From Allobosea thiooxidans (GTDB taxonomy: Bacteria; Pseudomonadota; Alphaproteobacteria; Rhizobiales; Beijerinckiaceae), in contig NZ_FUYX01000004.1 of the NCBI RefSeq assembly GCF_900168195.1, positions 372,001 through 436,000 on the forward strand: 64,000 nt of DNA, written 5' to 3'. How positions within the stretch are numbered: the stretch's first letter is position 1; every line of letters starts with the position of its first letter. Position numbers and translations under genes: made by a program. The notes below the pieces were generated by a model. It was not told where the DNA came from and ran no database searches. It saw only the letters and a program-made list of their open reading frames with translations. Of this stretch, positions 1 through 9,164 are shown piece by piece.

Positions 1-21
1 GGGTCTCCTTTAGGCCAAATC

Positions 22-111
22 CGTCATGCTCGGCCTTGTGCCGAGCATCCACGCCTTGCGACATGGATGAAGGGAAAGACGTGGATGGTCGGGACAAGCC
101 CGACCATGACG
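22..111. repeat. Intergenic palindromic repeat, family B, copy 1
   Basis: Two arms: one begins CGTCATGCTCGGCCTTGTGC and carries an inverted repeat around the TTGTG loop, the other ends in GTGGATGGTCGGGACAAGCC then CGACCATGACG. The outer ends (CGTCATG / CATGACG) are complementary. Related copies lie at 3713-3805 and 22972-23064. It lies just downstream of the stop of the ABC ATPase gene at 130. Confidence 0.85.
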
Positions 112-129
112 CGGAGCGTGGTTCACGCA

Positions 130-1737
130 TTAGTGCCCGAAGCGCCCGCCGCCCGGCACCGCCGCCAGCAGTTGCCGCGTATACGCGTGCTGCGGGTCGG
201 CGAAGATCGCGGCGGTCGGCCCGCTCTCGACGATGCGCCCGCGCTGCATCACGGCGATGCGGTCGCAGATCTGCGCGGCGACCCGCAGATCATGGGTGAC
301 GAAGAGGATGGCGAGGCCGAGCCGGCCCTGGATGTCCTTGATCAGCTTGAGGATCTGGGCCTGCACGGAGACGTCGAGCGCCGAGACGGCCTCGTCCGCC
401 ACCAGCACATCCGGTTCCAGCGCCAACGCCCTTGCAATGCCGACGCGCTGGCGCTGGCCGCCCGAGAATTCATGCGGGTAGCGATCGATCGCATTGGCGG
501 AGAGGCCGACGAGCTCCAGCAATTCCTTCGCCCGCGCCAGCGCCTCCTTGCGCGGCGTTCCATGAGCGACCGGGCCGTCCGAGATGATGCGGCCGACGGT
601 CTGGCGCGGGTTGAGCGAGGCGAAAGGGTCCTGGAAGACCATCTGAATGCGCTTGCGCTGGCGGCGCAGTTCGGCCGGCTTCAATTCGGAGAGGACGAGA
701 TCGCCGAGCGCGATGCGGCCGCGATCGGGCTCGATCAGGCGCAGGCAGCAGCGCCCCACCGTCGACTTGCCCGAGCCGGATTCGCCGACGAGTCCGAGCG
801 TCTCGCCGCGGACGAGCGCGAAAGAGATGTCGTCGGCCGCCTTGACCTCGCGCGCGACGCCGAAGAGCGAGCGCTTGCGATAGATCTTGCCGAGCCCTTC
901 GACGCTGATCACCGGCGCAGTGTCCGGCAGCGGCGGCAGCACGGCCGGCGTCAGGGAGGGAACCGCGGCGAGCAGCTTCTGGGTATAGGGATGACGGGGG
1001 GAGCCGAGCACCTGATCGGCCGTGCCTTCCTCGACCAGCACGCCCTTCTCCAGCACGGCGATGCGGTCAGCGATCTCGGCGACCACGCCCATGTCATGGG
1101 TGATGAAAAGCACGGCCGTGCCATGGCGGTGGCGGAGATTGTCGATCAGCTTGAGGATCTGCGCCTGGGTGGTGACGTCGAGTGCAGTCGTCGGCTCGTC
1201 GGCGATCAGGAGCTTGGGTTCGAGCGCGAGCGCCATCGCGATCATCACGCGCTGGCGCTGGCCGCCCGAAAGTTCGTGCGGATAGGCCTTGGCGAGGCGC
1301 GGCGGATCGGGCAGGCCGACCTCGGTCAGGAGCTCGATGGCGCGGGCCCGCCGCGTCGCCTTGTCGTGCAGGCCATGGGCCTCGAAGGTCTCGACGATCT
1401 GGTCGGAGATGCGCATGACCGGGTTGAGCGAGGTCATCGGCTCCTGGAAGATCATGCCGACCTCGCGGCCGCGCACGTCCTCCATGGCCGCCTCGTCGAG
1501 CGTAAGCAGATCGCGCCCGGCGAGCTTGATCGAACCGGCGGTCGGCTTCACCGCCTTGGGCAGAAGGCCCATCACCGCATGGGCGATCATCGACTTGCCG
1601 GAGCCGGATTCGCCGACGACGCAGAGCGTCTCGCCGGGTGCGATCGTGAGCTTGATGTCTTCGACGGCATTCGGACGATCGGCCATCACCGGCAGCGCCA
1701 GCGTCAGCCCTTCGATGGCGAGCGCGGGCGTGGTCAT
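130..1737 (-). CDS. Peptide-type ABC transporter, double ATP-binding protein (DppD-DppF fusion type)
   Basis: A 535-residue cytoplasmic ATPase with two complete nucleotide-binding domains in tandem, the layout of GsiA/YejF-type subunits of dipeptide/oligopeptide importers. The first half has Walker A GESGSGKS at residues 42-49 and the signature LSGGQRQRV; the second half has its own GESGSGKST and SGGQRQRVGIARAL. Both have Walker B (LIADEPTTALD, LVADEAVSALD). I chose the ATG at 1737 because it overlaps the stop of the upstream permease by 4 bp (ATGA) and gives the usual MTTP... N-terminus; a longer frame to 1848 only overlaps that permease. It is the last gene of the importer operon. The substrate (peptide, nickel, glutathione or opine) cannot be read from the ATPase. 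Confidence 0.93.
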   Translation of the reverse strand: MTTPALAIEGLTLALPVMADRPNAVEDIKLTIAPGETLCVVGESGSGKSMIAHAVMGLLPKAVKPTAGSIKLAGRDLLTLDEAAMEDVRGREVGMIFQEPMTSLNPVMRISDQIVETFEAHGLHDKATRRARAIELLTEVGLPDPPRLAKAYPHELSGGQRQRVMIAMALALEPKLLIADEPTTALDVTTQAQILKLIDNLRHRHGTAVLFITHDMGVVAEIADRIAVLEKGVLVEEGTADQVLGSPRHPYTQKLLAAVPSLTPAVLPPLPDTAPVISVEGLGKIYRKRSLFGVAREVKAADDISFALVRGETLGLVGESGSGKSTVGRCCLRLIEPDRGRIALGDLVLSELKPAELRRQRKRIQMVFQDPFASLNPRQTVGRIISDGPVAHGTPRKEALARAKELLELVGLSANAIDRYPHEFSGGQRQRVGIARALALEPDVLVADEAVSALDVSVQAQILKLIKDIQGRLGLAILFVTHDLRVAAQICDRIAVMQRGRIVESGPTAAIFADPQHAYTRQLLAAVPGGGRFGH

Positions 1738-2570
1738 TCGTGCCCCCGTGCCAGGCGCGGATTCAGCGCATCGTTCAGCCCCTCGCCGGCGAGGTTGAGG
1801 GCGAGCACGGTCAGGAAGATCGCGAAACCGGGAAAGAAGCTGATCCACCAGGCGTCGAGCAGGCGCGTGCGCCCGGCCCCGACCATATAGCCCCAGCTCA
1901 TCAGATTGGGGTCACCGAGGCCCAGGAAGGACAGCGAGGATTCGAGCAAGATCGCCGAGCCGATCATCAGCGAGCCCATGACGATGATCGGCGCGATCGT
2001 GTTGGGCAGGACCTGGCTGAAGATGATCCGCGGCGTCGACTGGCCGATGGTGACGGCCGCCTGGACATATTCGCGGGTTCTCAGCGAGAGCACCTCCCCT
2101 CTTACCAGCCGCGCCACCGGCGGCCAGCTCACCACTCCGATCGCCAGCACGATCGATCCCAATTGCGGCTGCAGGATCGCGACCAGCACGATGGCGAGCG
2201 CGAAGGAGGGAATGGTCTGGAAGAACTCGGTGAAGCGCATCAGCGCGTCGTCGACGAAGCCGCCGGCATAGCCGGCGATCGCGCCGAGCGGCACGCCGAT
2301 CACCAGCGCGACCAGCGTCGAGACCACGCCGATCATCAGAGAGACACGGGCGCCATGGACGAGGCCCGAGGCGAGGTTGCGGCCGAGCGTATCGGTGCCG
2401 AGCGGAAAGCGCTCCATGACGAAGGGCGCCAGGAAGGGCCGCGCCACCGGGCGCCAGGGCGACTGCGGATAAAGCGTCGGCGCAAAGATCGCGAAGGCGA
2501 CGACGGCGAGCAGGATGACGATGCCGATGACGGCGCCGCGATTCCGGGCGAAGCGCTTGAGGAAGTTCAT
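1734..2570 (-). CDS. Peptide-type ABC transporter permease (DppC family)
   Basis: Inner-membrane permease of about 278 residues. The N-terminal FLKRFARNRGAVIG segment leads into the first membrane helix, followed by the short periplasmic stretch with PLGTDTLGRN typical of DppC/OppC, then the binding-protein-dependent transport domain. The EAA coupling loop is visible around EYVQAAVTIGQSTPRIIFSQVLPN. The ATG at 2570 is chosen over the one at 2588 because it has a GGGGAAA ribosome-binding sequence and matches the family N-terminus. It is translationally coupled to the ATPase downstream, and separated from the upstream permease by repeat family A at 2590-2677. Confidence 0.92.
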   Translation of the reverse strand: MNFLKRFARNRGAVIGIVILLAVVAFAIFAPTLYPQSPWRPVARPFLAPFVMERFPLGTDTLGRNLASGLVHGARVSLMIGVVSTLVALVIGVPLGAIAGYAGGFVDDALMRFTEFFQTIPSFALAIVLVAILQPQLGSIVLAIGVVSWPPVARLVRGEVLSLRTREYVQAAVTIGQSTPRIIFSQVLPNTIAPIIVMGSLMIGSAILLESSLSFLGLGDPNLMSWGYMVGAGRTRLLDAWWISFFPGFAIFLTVLALNLAGEGLNDALNPRLARGHE

Positions 2571-2589
2571 GCTGCGGTTTCCCCACAAC

Positions 2590-2677
2590 CCTCATCCTGA
2601 GGAGCGCCGCAGGCGCGTCTCCGGAGCCTCCTGAAACATCCTTCGAGACGCCGCTGATGCGGCTCCTCAGGATGAGG
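2590..2677. repeat. Intergenic palindromic repeat, family A, copy 1
   Basis: Begins CCTCATCCTGAGGAGCGCCG and ends GGCTCCTCAGGATGAGG, so the outer arms form a long inverted repeat; the inside carries CATCCTTCGAGACGCCGC. Two further copies lie at 36557-36672 and 40765-40877. This one sits between the two permease genes of one operon. Confidence 0.9.
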
Positions 2678-2703
2678 ATTCGGGTTGGACAGGCAACGGG
2701 CTC

Positions 2704-3681
<978 letters not shown>

Positions 3682-3712
3682 TCAGTCCTCTTCCCGATGA
3701 CGGGGCCTCCAC

Positions 3713-3805
3713 CGTCATGCTCGCCCCTGTGGCGAGCATCCACGTCTTGAACTCCGTCACCGACCAAGGAAGATGTGGATGGCCGGGACAAGCCCGACCA
3801 TGACG
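3713..3805. repeat. Intergenic palindromic repeat, family B, copy 2
   Basis: Same two-arm structure and orientation as the copy at 22-111: CGTCATGCTCGCCCCTGTGG on the left and GGCCGGGACAAGCCCGACCA then TGACG on the right. It separates the binding protein gene from the first permease gene of the importer operon. Confidence 0.88.
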
Positions 3806-3849
3806 CACAACGCGAAGGCGCCTTCCTCGAAGGGGCGGCCGCCTCGCCC

Positions 3850-5418
3850 TCACTCCTTCCAGGCGTCGCGGAAGCCGTCGTTCACGCCGATGCCGGTGGT
3901 GACGAGGTTCTTGACGTTGCAGCGGTAGATGGTCGGGAAGTCCATCTCGAGCAGCCAGAGCACCGGCAGATCGTCGGCCAGGATCTTCTGGATCTTGGTG
4001 TAGAGGTCCTGACGCTCCTTGTCGGTCGGCGCGATCGCGGCATCGGCGAAGAGCTTGTCGACCTCCGGATTGGAGTAGCCGCCGACATTGGCGAAGGGAT
4101 TGCCCTTGGCGATGTTGGACGAGATGTAGGAGCGTGCCACGCCCATGGCGGGGTCGCCGAGCTGGTAGAGGAAGTTGAAGTTCAGGTCGAAATCCCAGTT
4201 CGACGCCTTCTGCGTCCAGCCGGGCACGTCGGTGTTCTCGATCTGGACCTTGACGCCGACATCCTCGAAATTCTGTTTGATCGCCTCGGACCAGCGGCTC
4301 CAGGTCTCGCCATAGGGCAGGTTGAGCAGCTTGATCGTCTCGCCCTTGTAGCCGGAGGCCTTGATCAGCTCCTTCGCCTTGACGGGGTCATAGGTGTATT
4401 TCGGCACGTCGGCCGAATAGAACTTCGTCTTGGACGAGATCGGCCCGGTCGGCAGCTTGCCGAGGCCGCCCCAGACCACGTCCTTCCCGAATTCGCGGTC
4501 GATTGCGTACATCAGCCCCTGGCGGAACTGCTTGTTGCCGAGGATGCCGTTGCGCACGTTGGGCGTGAGCCAGGCATGGGGGGCGAACATCTCCCAGCCC
4601 TTGGTCGTCATGCAGGTATTGGGCAGCTTCGACAGGCGCGCCACGTCGTAGACGTCGACCGAGCCGCCGGTCAGCACGTCGACCTTGCCCGTCTCGTAGG
4701 CAACGGCGCGGGCAGCTGCATCGGGAATGATCTGCCAGTAGATCTCGTCGAGGTTCGGCTTGCCCTTCAGCCAGTAGTCCTCGTTCCTGACGAGGTGGAT
4801 ATAGGAGCCCTTCTTCCACTCCTTGAGCTTGAAGGGGCCGGTGCCGATCGGCGTGTTGTTGGCGGGGTTCGCGCGATAGTCGGTGCCGTCATAGATGTGC
4901 TTCGGGATCATCGGCGCAGAGGCGACCTCCTGCGTCACGATCATCGGGCCGAAGGGTTGCTTCAGCGTGATCTTGACAGTGAGGTCGTCGACCTTCTCGA
5001 TCTTCTCGACCTGGGCGTTGACGATCGGGCGCCAGCGCGGATGGACGTCGCGCAGGAACTTGTCGAGGGTGAAGACGACGTCATCGGCCGTGAAGGGCTT
5101 GCCATCATGCCATTTCACGCCTTCCTGGAGCTTGAAGGTGTAGACCTTGGCGTCCGGCGAGATCTCCCAGCTCTTGGCGAGCGAGGGCTGCGGCTCGAGC
5201 TTCTCGTTATAGCGCAGCAGCGACTCGTAGATATTGCCGGCGACCATGTTGGTCGGGCCATTCTGGTTGAGGCCCTGCATCAGCATCGGCGGCTCGGGCT
5301 GCACCACGACATGGACCGTCCCGCCCTTCTTCGGCTCCTGGGCCTGCGCCACGCCGAGCGCTAGCAGCGACGCGGCAAGCGCCAGACCAAATCTCAACCC
5401 CGTCACCTTAGCCATCAT
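3850..5418 (-). CDS. Peptide-type ABC transporter substrate-binding protein (SBP family 5)
   Basis: Periplasmic binding protein of 522 residues. A signal peptide is clear: a short basic N-terminus, a hydrophobic LALAASLLALGVAQA core and a likely cut after AQAQ. The mature part starts EPKKGGTVHVV and has the family-5 features YESLLRYNEKLEPQPSLAKSWE and YTFKLQEGVKWHDGKPFTADDVVF. Two ATGs stand together at 5418 and 5415; the first is preceded by AGGGGA at good spacing. It is the first gene of the operon binding protein, permease, permease, double ATPase. Family 5 binds peptides, nickel, opines, glutathione and sugars, so the ligand is open. Confidence 0.94.
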   Translation of the reverse strand: MMAKVTGLRFGLALAASLLALGVAQAQEPKKGGTVHVVVQPEPPMLMQGLNQNGPTNMVAGNIYESLLRYNEKLEPQPSLAKSWEISPDAKVYTFKLQEGVKWHDGKPFTADDVVFTLDKFLRDVHPRWRPIVNAQVEKIEKVDDLTVKITLKQPFGPMIVTQEVASAPMIPKHIYDGTDYRANPANNTPIGTGPFKLKEWKKGSYIHLVRNEDYWLKGKPNLDEIYWQIIPDAAARAVAYETGKVDVLTGGSVDVYDVARLSKLPNTCMTTKGWEMFAPHAWLTPNVRNGILGNKQFRQGLMYAIDREFGKDVVWGGLGKLPTGPISSKTKFYSADVPKYTYDPVKAKELIKASGYKGETIKLLNLPYGETWSRWSEAIKQNFEDVGVKVQIENTDVPGWTQKASNWDFDLNFNFLYQLGDPAMGVARSYISSNIAKGNPFANVGGYSNPEVDKLFADAAIAPTDKERQDLYTKIQKILADDLPVLWLLEMDFPTIYRCNVKNLVTTGIGVNDGFRDAWKE

Positions 5419-5569
5419 CGTATCTGTCCCCTGTCTCGTGCCGAGATCGTATCGTTTGAATCGCGTCACGCGGACGCGATCCCGAGCATCGCACCCGATC
5501 ATGCGGCTCTTGGCAAGCACCGGGCCAATCCAAAATTCATGGGAAACAGCGGCGCCGGAGGACCTCCGC

Positions 5570-6373
5570 TCAGCGGAGCATGCTGGCCAGCGCGTTGCGC
5601 ATCGACAGGCTCGGAACACCGAATAGCCCGCCATAATGGGTCTCGAGGTCGGTGATCACGAACATGACGGTCGAGATCGAGACGACGCCGATGGCCAGGA
5701 CGATCGCGGCGAGGCGCTTGCGCGGCACCTGCAGGCCGAAGCTCAGGAAGACGAGCATGAGCCAGAAGGTGACGATGCTGGAGAACAGCGGCGAGACCGG
5801 GCCCTGGACATCCTCGATCACGGCCCAGCGCCGCTGCTGCAGCTGCTGATAGGTCGCCCGGCACGCAGCGGCGAGGTTTCGGTGAAGCTCGTCCGCAGGG
5901 GCGAGGCCGCTGATCTCGCGCCCGATGCGATCGAGCATCCGGCCCAGCGTGACGTCCTCGCCCTCGCGCACCATGGTGCTCGTGTCGGGATAGGACACCC
6001 CGGTCGGCCTCGGCTCCTGCGGCCAGGTGCTGGCGATCACGGCGGCGGTGTAGCCGCGCAGGATGTGTCGGGTCGCCTCGGCATCCGCGCCGTAGCTGCG
6101 CAGGCATTCGTCCAGCTGCGCGAGCTGGGCTGCATCCGCGCCGCGATCCCGATAAGCCTTGTCGAAAGCGGCCTTGACGCTGGAGAGCTGCAGGCTGAGC
6201 ACGAGCGCGGCAAAGGTGACGAGAAGGCTCGTCACCAGGCGCAGAGCTTCGATGTTCCGATCGGACAGATGCTCTTCCGGGAGCCAGCCGCGCAGCTTGA
6301 CGCCGAGGACCGCGCTCGCGCTCAGCAAAGCGCAGAAGGTGAAGGCCGCCAGCGTCTCAGCCATGGTCGCCAT
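5570..6373 (-). CDS. DUF4239 (bestrophin-like) membrane protein
   Basis: A 267-residue protein with two hydrophobic segments near the N-terminus (about residues 8-25 and 44-63), a soluble alpha-helical middle (about 64-195) and two helices near the C-terminus (about 197-216 and 222-241). This 2+2 arrangement with a helical domain between matches DUF4239 proteins, described as bestrophin-like; their role is unknown. It ends 150 bp from the start of the binding-protein gene, same strand, with no sign that the two are coupled. A start three codons later (6364) is equally possible. Confidence 0.75.
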   Translation of the reverse strand: MATMAETLAAFTFCALLSASAVLGVKLRGWLPEEHLSDRNIEALRLVTSLLVTFAALVLSLQLSSVKAAFDKAYRDRGADAAQLAQLDECLRSYGADAEATRHILRGYTAAVIASTWPQEPRPTGVSYPDTSTMVREGEDVTLGRMLDRIGREISGLAPADELHRNLAAACRATYQQLQQRRWAVIEDVQGPVSPLFSSIVTFWLMLVFLSFGLQVPRKRLAAIVLAIGVVSISTVMFVITDLETHYGGLFGVPSLSMRNALASMLR

Positions 6374-6475
6374 CGCTCCGGGCAGATGCGGCCCGGCCGC
6401 AGCCTCAGAGGGCTTCCAACGGCGTTGCGTGTCAAGATGTGCGGGAACGGCCGATCCGGCCGCGCCGCAGGCGGA

Positions 6476-7084
6476 TCAGCGCGCCTCCTCGACATAGGTC
6501 GCGACGAAACGGACGAGCTCGCTCTGCCGCGCCGTCCCGGTCTTGGCGAACAGCCGCTGGAGATGGGTCCGTGCCGTCGTCGGGGCGATGCCGAGGCGCT
6601 TGGCAGCGATGATCGTGTCCAATCCCTCGACGATGAGCACCAGCATGCGTTCTTCCGTCGGCGTCAGGCCGCAGGCCTCGCTCACCTGCGCGATGTTCCG
6701 GTCCATCGCACTCTCGGGATCGTCGACGGTGAGGATGAAGAGGTCGATGCTCGCCAGATGAACGGCGTCGATCGCCACCTGCCGGCCGGAGCGCAGCGCC
6801 AAGGGCAGCCGTGTCTCCCCGATGGCGCTGCCGCCCCGGCAACGCTTCAGCCAGACCTGGAGCCGGGCCATGAAATCCTTGTCGCAGGCGGTGAAGCGGT
6901 CCGGACCGCCGAGCCCGTCGTGGGCGAGCTCCGCGGCGCCGCGATTGCTGAACAGCGCATTGAGGCCGGCATCGATGACGAAGACGGGCTTCGAAGCCTG
7001 GTCGGCCGCACCGGGCGCCGCATCCCGGCGAGCCGGAAGCGGCATGAAGTTCGTCCTGCCCGCAATCGAGACGTGGAGTGACAT
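6476..7084 (-). CDS. LuxR-type HTH transcriptional regulator
   Basis: A 202-residue protein. Residues about 30-125 look like a PAS-type sensor (PVFVIDAGLNALFSNRGAAEL); residues about 138-198 form the C-terminal GerE/LuxR helix-turn-helix with GLTPTEERMLVLIVEGLDTI, IAPTTARTHLQRLFAKTGTA and RQSELVRF. The ATG at 7084 is chosen because it is preceded by AGGGATGGA; another ATG at 7096 has no room for a ribosome site. The open frame runs on far upstream to 9193, but that part is antisense to other genes. It shares its layout with the larger LuxR protein at 9165-10301. No autoinducer-binding domain is visible. Confidence 0.85.
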   Translation of the reverse strand: MSLHVSIAGRTNFMPLPARRDAAPGAADQASKPVFVIDAGLNALFSNRGAAELAHDGLGGPDRFTACDKDFMARLQVWLKRCRGGSAIGETRLPLALRSGRQVAIDAVHLASIDLFILTVDDPESAMDRNIAQVSEACGLTPTEERMLVLIVEGLDTIIAAKRLGIAPTTARTHLQRLFAKTGTARQSELVRFVATYVEEAR

Positions 7085-7269
7085 CGCAAGATCCATCCCT
7101 GCAGTGCGGCGCCTGCTCGCCTGGAGACCAGCTCCGGCCGGGCGCGCCTCTGTCCTCCTTGGTCGTACCGGCAGCCAAGGAGGTTCAAAGCCGGGATGGT
7201 TTGGATCGGGATTGGTCTTCTCGGAGCATCGTCCGCCGTCGGCCCAGGCCTCCCGCGAGGCGAGGCCGC

Positions 7270-8052
7270 TCAGATCGTCAGCGTCAGCCGATAGGTATAG
7301 GTGTCGCCGCGGAACAGGCCCTCGACATATTCGAGCATATCGCCATCGGCGCCATAGCTGCGGCGCTTGATCAGCAGGCACGGCACCGGTTGCCGAAAGC
7401 CGAAGATCGCGCATTCCTCCTCGGTCGGCTCCGCCGCCTCGATCGTCTGGTCGCAGCGCACGAGCGGCAGCCCTAGCGCGGCGAGGCGGGCATAGACGGA
7501 TCCGGAGAGATCGTCCGTCGCCAGGTCCGGGGCTCGCTCCAGATTGTACCAGGCGGCCTCGCGCGACATCGGGACGCCATCGCCGGAGCGGACGCGGACC
7601 AGCCGGAGGAAGGCCGCGTTCGAGGGGCGGCCGAAGATCGAGGAGATCGAGCGGTCCGTGACGACCTCCCGTTCGAGAATGCGCGACGACGGCACGCGGC
7701 CGAGCTCGCGCATCTCCTCGGTGAAGCCCTTGAGCCGGTCCATGCCGGAATGCAGGCGGGGGCCCGGCCCTTGCACGATCGAGCCCAGGCGCCCCTGCGC
7801 GCTCAGCAATCTTCGCTGTCGCAGTGCGTTGTAGGATCGTTGTACGGTGGTGCGGCTGATGCTGAGCCGTTCGGCAAGCTGGCGCTCGGCCGGCAGCGTC
7901 GTCCCGGGCGGCAGGGTGCCCTCGCCGATAAGTCGCGTCAGCTGGTCCTCCAGCTGCTGATAGAGCGGCTGGGCGGTATCGTTGCGCAGCTCCAGAAGCT
8001 CCTGGAACGGCGGTCTCGGAATCGGGGGCTTGGACGCTGTCATCGTTCGCAT
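7270..8052 (-). CDS. GntR-family regulator with UTRA sensor domain
   Basis: About 260 residues. The N-terminal winged HTH (QPLYQQLEDQLTRLIGEGTLPPGTTLPAERQLAERL and then SRTTVQRSYNAL) is followed by a UTRA ligand-binding domain (from about residue 100 to the end, with FLRLVRVRSGDGVPMSREAAWYN). UTRA members bind small effectors, often phosphorylated sugars or amino sugars. It is divergent from the PfkB kinase gene, so that gene is the likely target and the kinase substrate or product a plausible effector; this is inference. The start is uncertain: ATGs occur at 8097, 8052 and 8043, none with a strong ribosome site. Starting at 8097 would overlap the divergent gene's leader. Confidence 0.88.
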   Translation of the reverse strand: MRTMTASKPPIPRPPFQELLELRNDTAQPLYQQLEDQLTRLIGEGTLPPGTTLPAERQLAERLSISRTTVQRSYNALRQRRLLSAQGRLGSIVQGPGPRLHSGMDRLKGFTEEMRELGRVPSSRILEREVVTDRSISSIFGRPSNAAFLRLVRVRSGDGVPMSREAAWYNLERAPDLATDDLSGSVYARLAALGLPLVRCDQTIEAAEPTEEECAIFGFRQPVPCLLIKRRSYGADGDMLEYVEGLFRGDTYTYRLTLTI

Positions 8053-8102
8053 GGTCGTGACACAACCGGCGTAGCAGTTCGTGGATGGGAAAATCAAACC
8101 CT

Positions 8103-9047
8103 ATGCTCGACAAGCCGATCTTCGTTCTCGGAAGCTTCGTTCTCGCCTGCACGGCCAAAGTCGACCGCTTTCCGCAGCCCGGAGAATCGATGGCCGCGCA
8201 GCGTGTCACGATCGAGCCCGGCGGCAAGGGGCTGAACCAGGCGATGATGGCGCGGCGCCTCGGCGCCAGCGTCGACGGGCTGCTCGCGGTCGGTGACGAC
8301 CTGGCCGCCCGCTTCGCCCTGCCCGCGCTCGAACGTGCCGACCTGCCGAAAACCATGCTGCTGCCGATCGGGGGCGAAAGCGGCAGCGGCATCGGCTTCA
8401 TCGACGCCGAGGGCGAGACCTGCCTCGCCATCGCCCCCAACGCCAATCTGGCCCTTTCCGCCGCCCATGTCCGCGCCAGAACCGAGGCGATCGAGGGCGC
8501 GGCGCTGGTCACCGCCCAATACGAGATCGCGGACGCGCCGATCCGCGAGGCCTTCGCCCTGGCGCGGCGGGCCGGCGTGCCGACCCTGCTCAACCCCTCC
8601 CCTTTCCGCGCCATCTCCCGAGAGATCCTGGGCACGACCTCGATCCTGATCGTCAATGAAACCGAAGCCCGCAGCCTGGCCGCCACGCTCGGCCTGTCCG
8701 CGGAGGCGGCGGCGACGCCCAACGGCTTCGCGGCCGAACTCGCCCCCGCGATCCGGGCGCGCGGGCCGCGCTGCGTCGTGCTCACCCGCGGGGCCGCAGG
8801 CGCGGTCGCAGCGGCGGCGGACGAGGTCGCGGAGCAGCCGGGCTTCGCCGTTGCGACGACCGATTCCCTCGGCGCCGGCGATGCCTTCGCCGCCACCTTC
8901 GGCGTGCGGATGGCACAACGCCTGCCGCTGAGCATCGCGCTGCGCGAGGCGGCCGCCGCCGGCGCCTTGACCACGACCCGGCCCGGCGTCTTCGAGGCAT
9001 TGCCACGGGCCGACGAGATCGCCGCGATGATCGCCTCGCCGCACTGA
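8103..9047 (+). CDS. PfkB-family carbohydrate kinase (ribokinase-like)
   Basis: A 314-residue sugar kinase. The substrate motif GGKGLNQA is at residues 40-47 and the anion-hole motif DSLGAGDAF near residues 254-262, with catalytic Asp260. NETEA at about 185-189 is the third family motif. The GGKGxNQA form is closest to ribokinase/fructoselysine-type kinases, but the sugar cannot be fixed. I prefer the ATG at 8103 over 8085 because the beta strand before VLGSF would otherwise be preceded by six unneeded residues. It is divergent from a GntR/UTRA regulator, with no transporter adjacent. Confidence 0.9.
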   Translation: MLDKPIFVLGSFVLACTAKVDRFPQPGESMAAQRVTIEPGGKGLNQAMMARRLGASVDGLLAVGDDLAARFALPALERADLPKTMLLPIGGESGSGIGFIDAEGETCLAIAPNANLALSAAHVRARTEAIEGAALVTAQYEIADAPIREAFALARRAGVPTLLNPSPFRAISREILGTTSILIVNETEARSLAATLGLSAEAAATPNGFAAELAPAIRARGPRCVVLTRGAAGAVAAAADEVAEQPGFAVATTDSLGAGDAFAATFGVRMAQRLPLSIALREAAAAGALTTTRPGVFEALPRADEIAAMIASPH

Positions 9048-9164
9048 GCCGATCGGAAACCCGGCCAGGCATTTGGATTGTTTTTGGACTTTGACGGGGG
9101 CGGCCGGGCTGCTATCGTGCGTGCCGCATTTATCTCGTGCCGACTCTGCCAGCGGGGGCCAGCC

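Noticed and set aside
28..36. Gene start inside the first 130 bases
   Set aside because: The short frames there run through the family B repeat and have no ribosome site.
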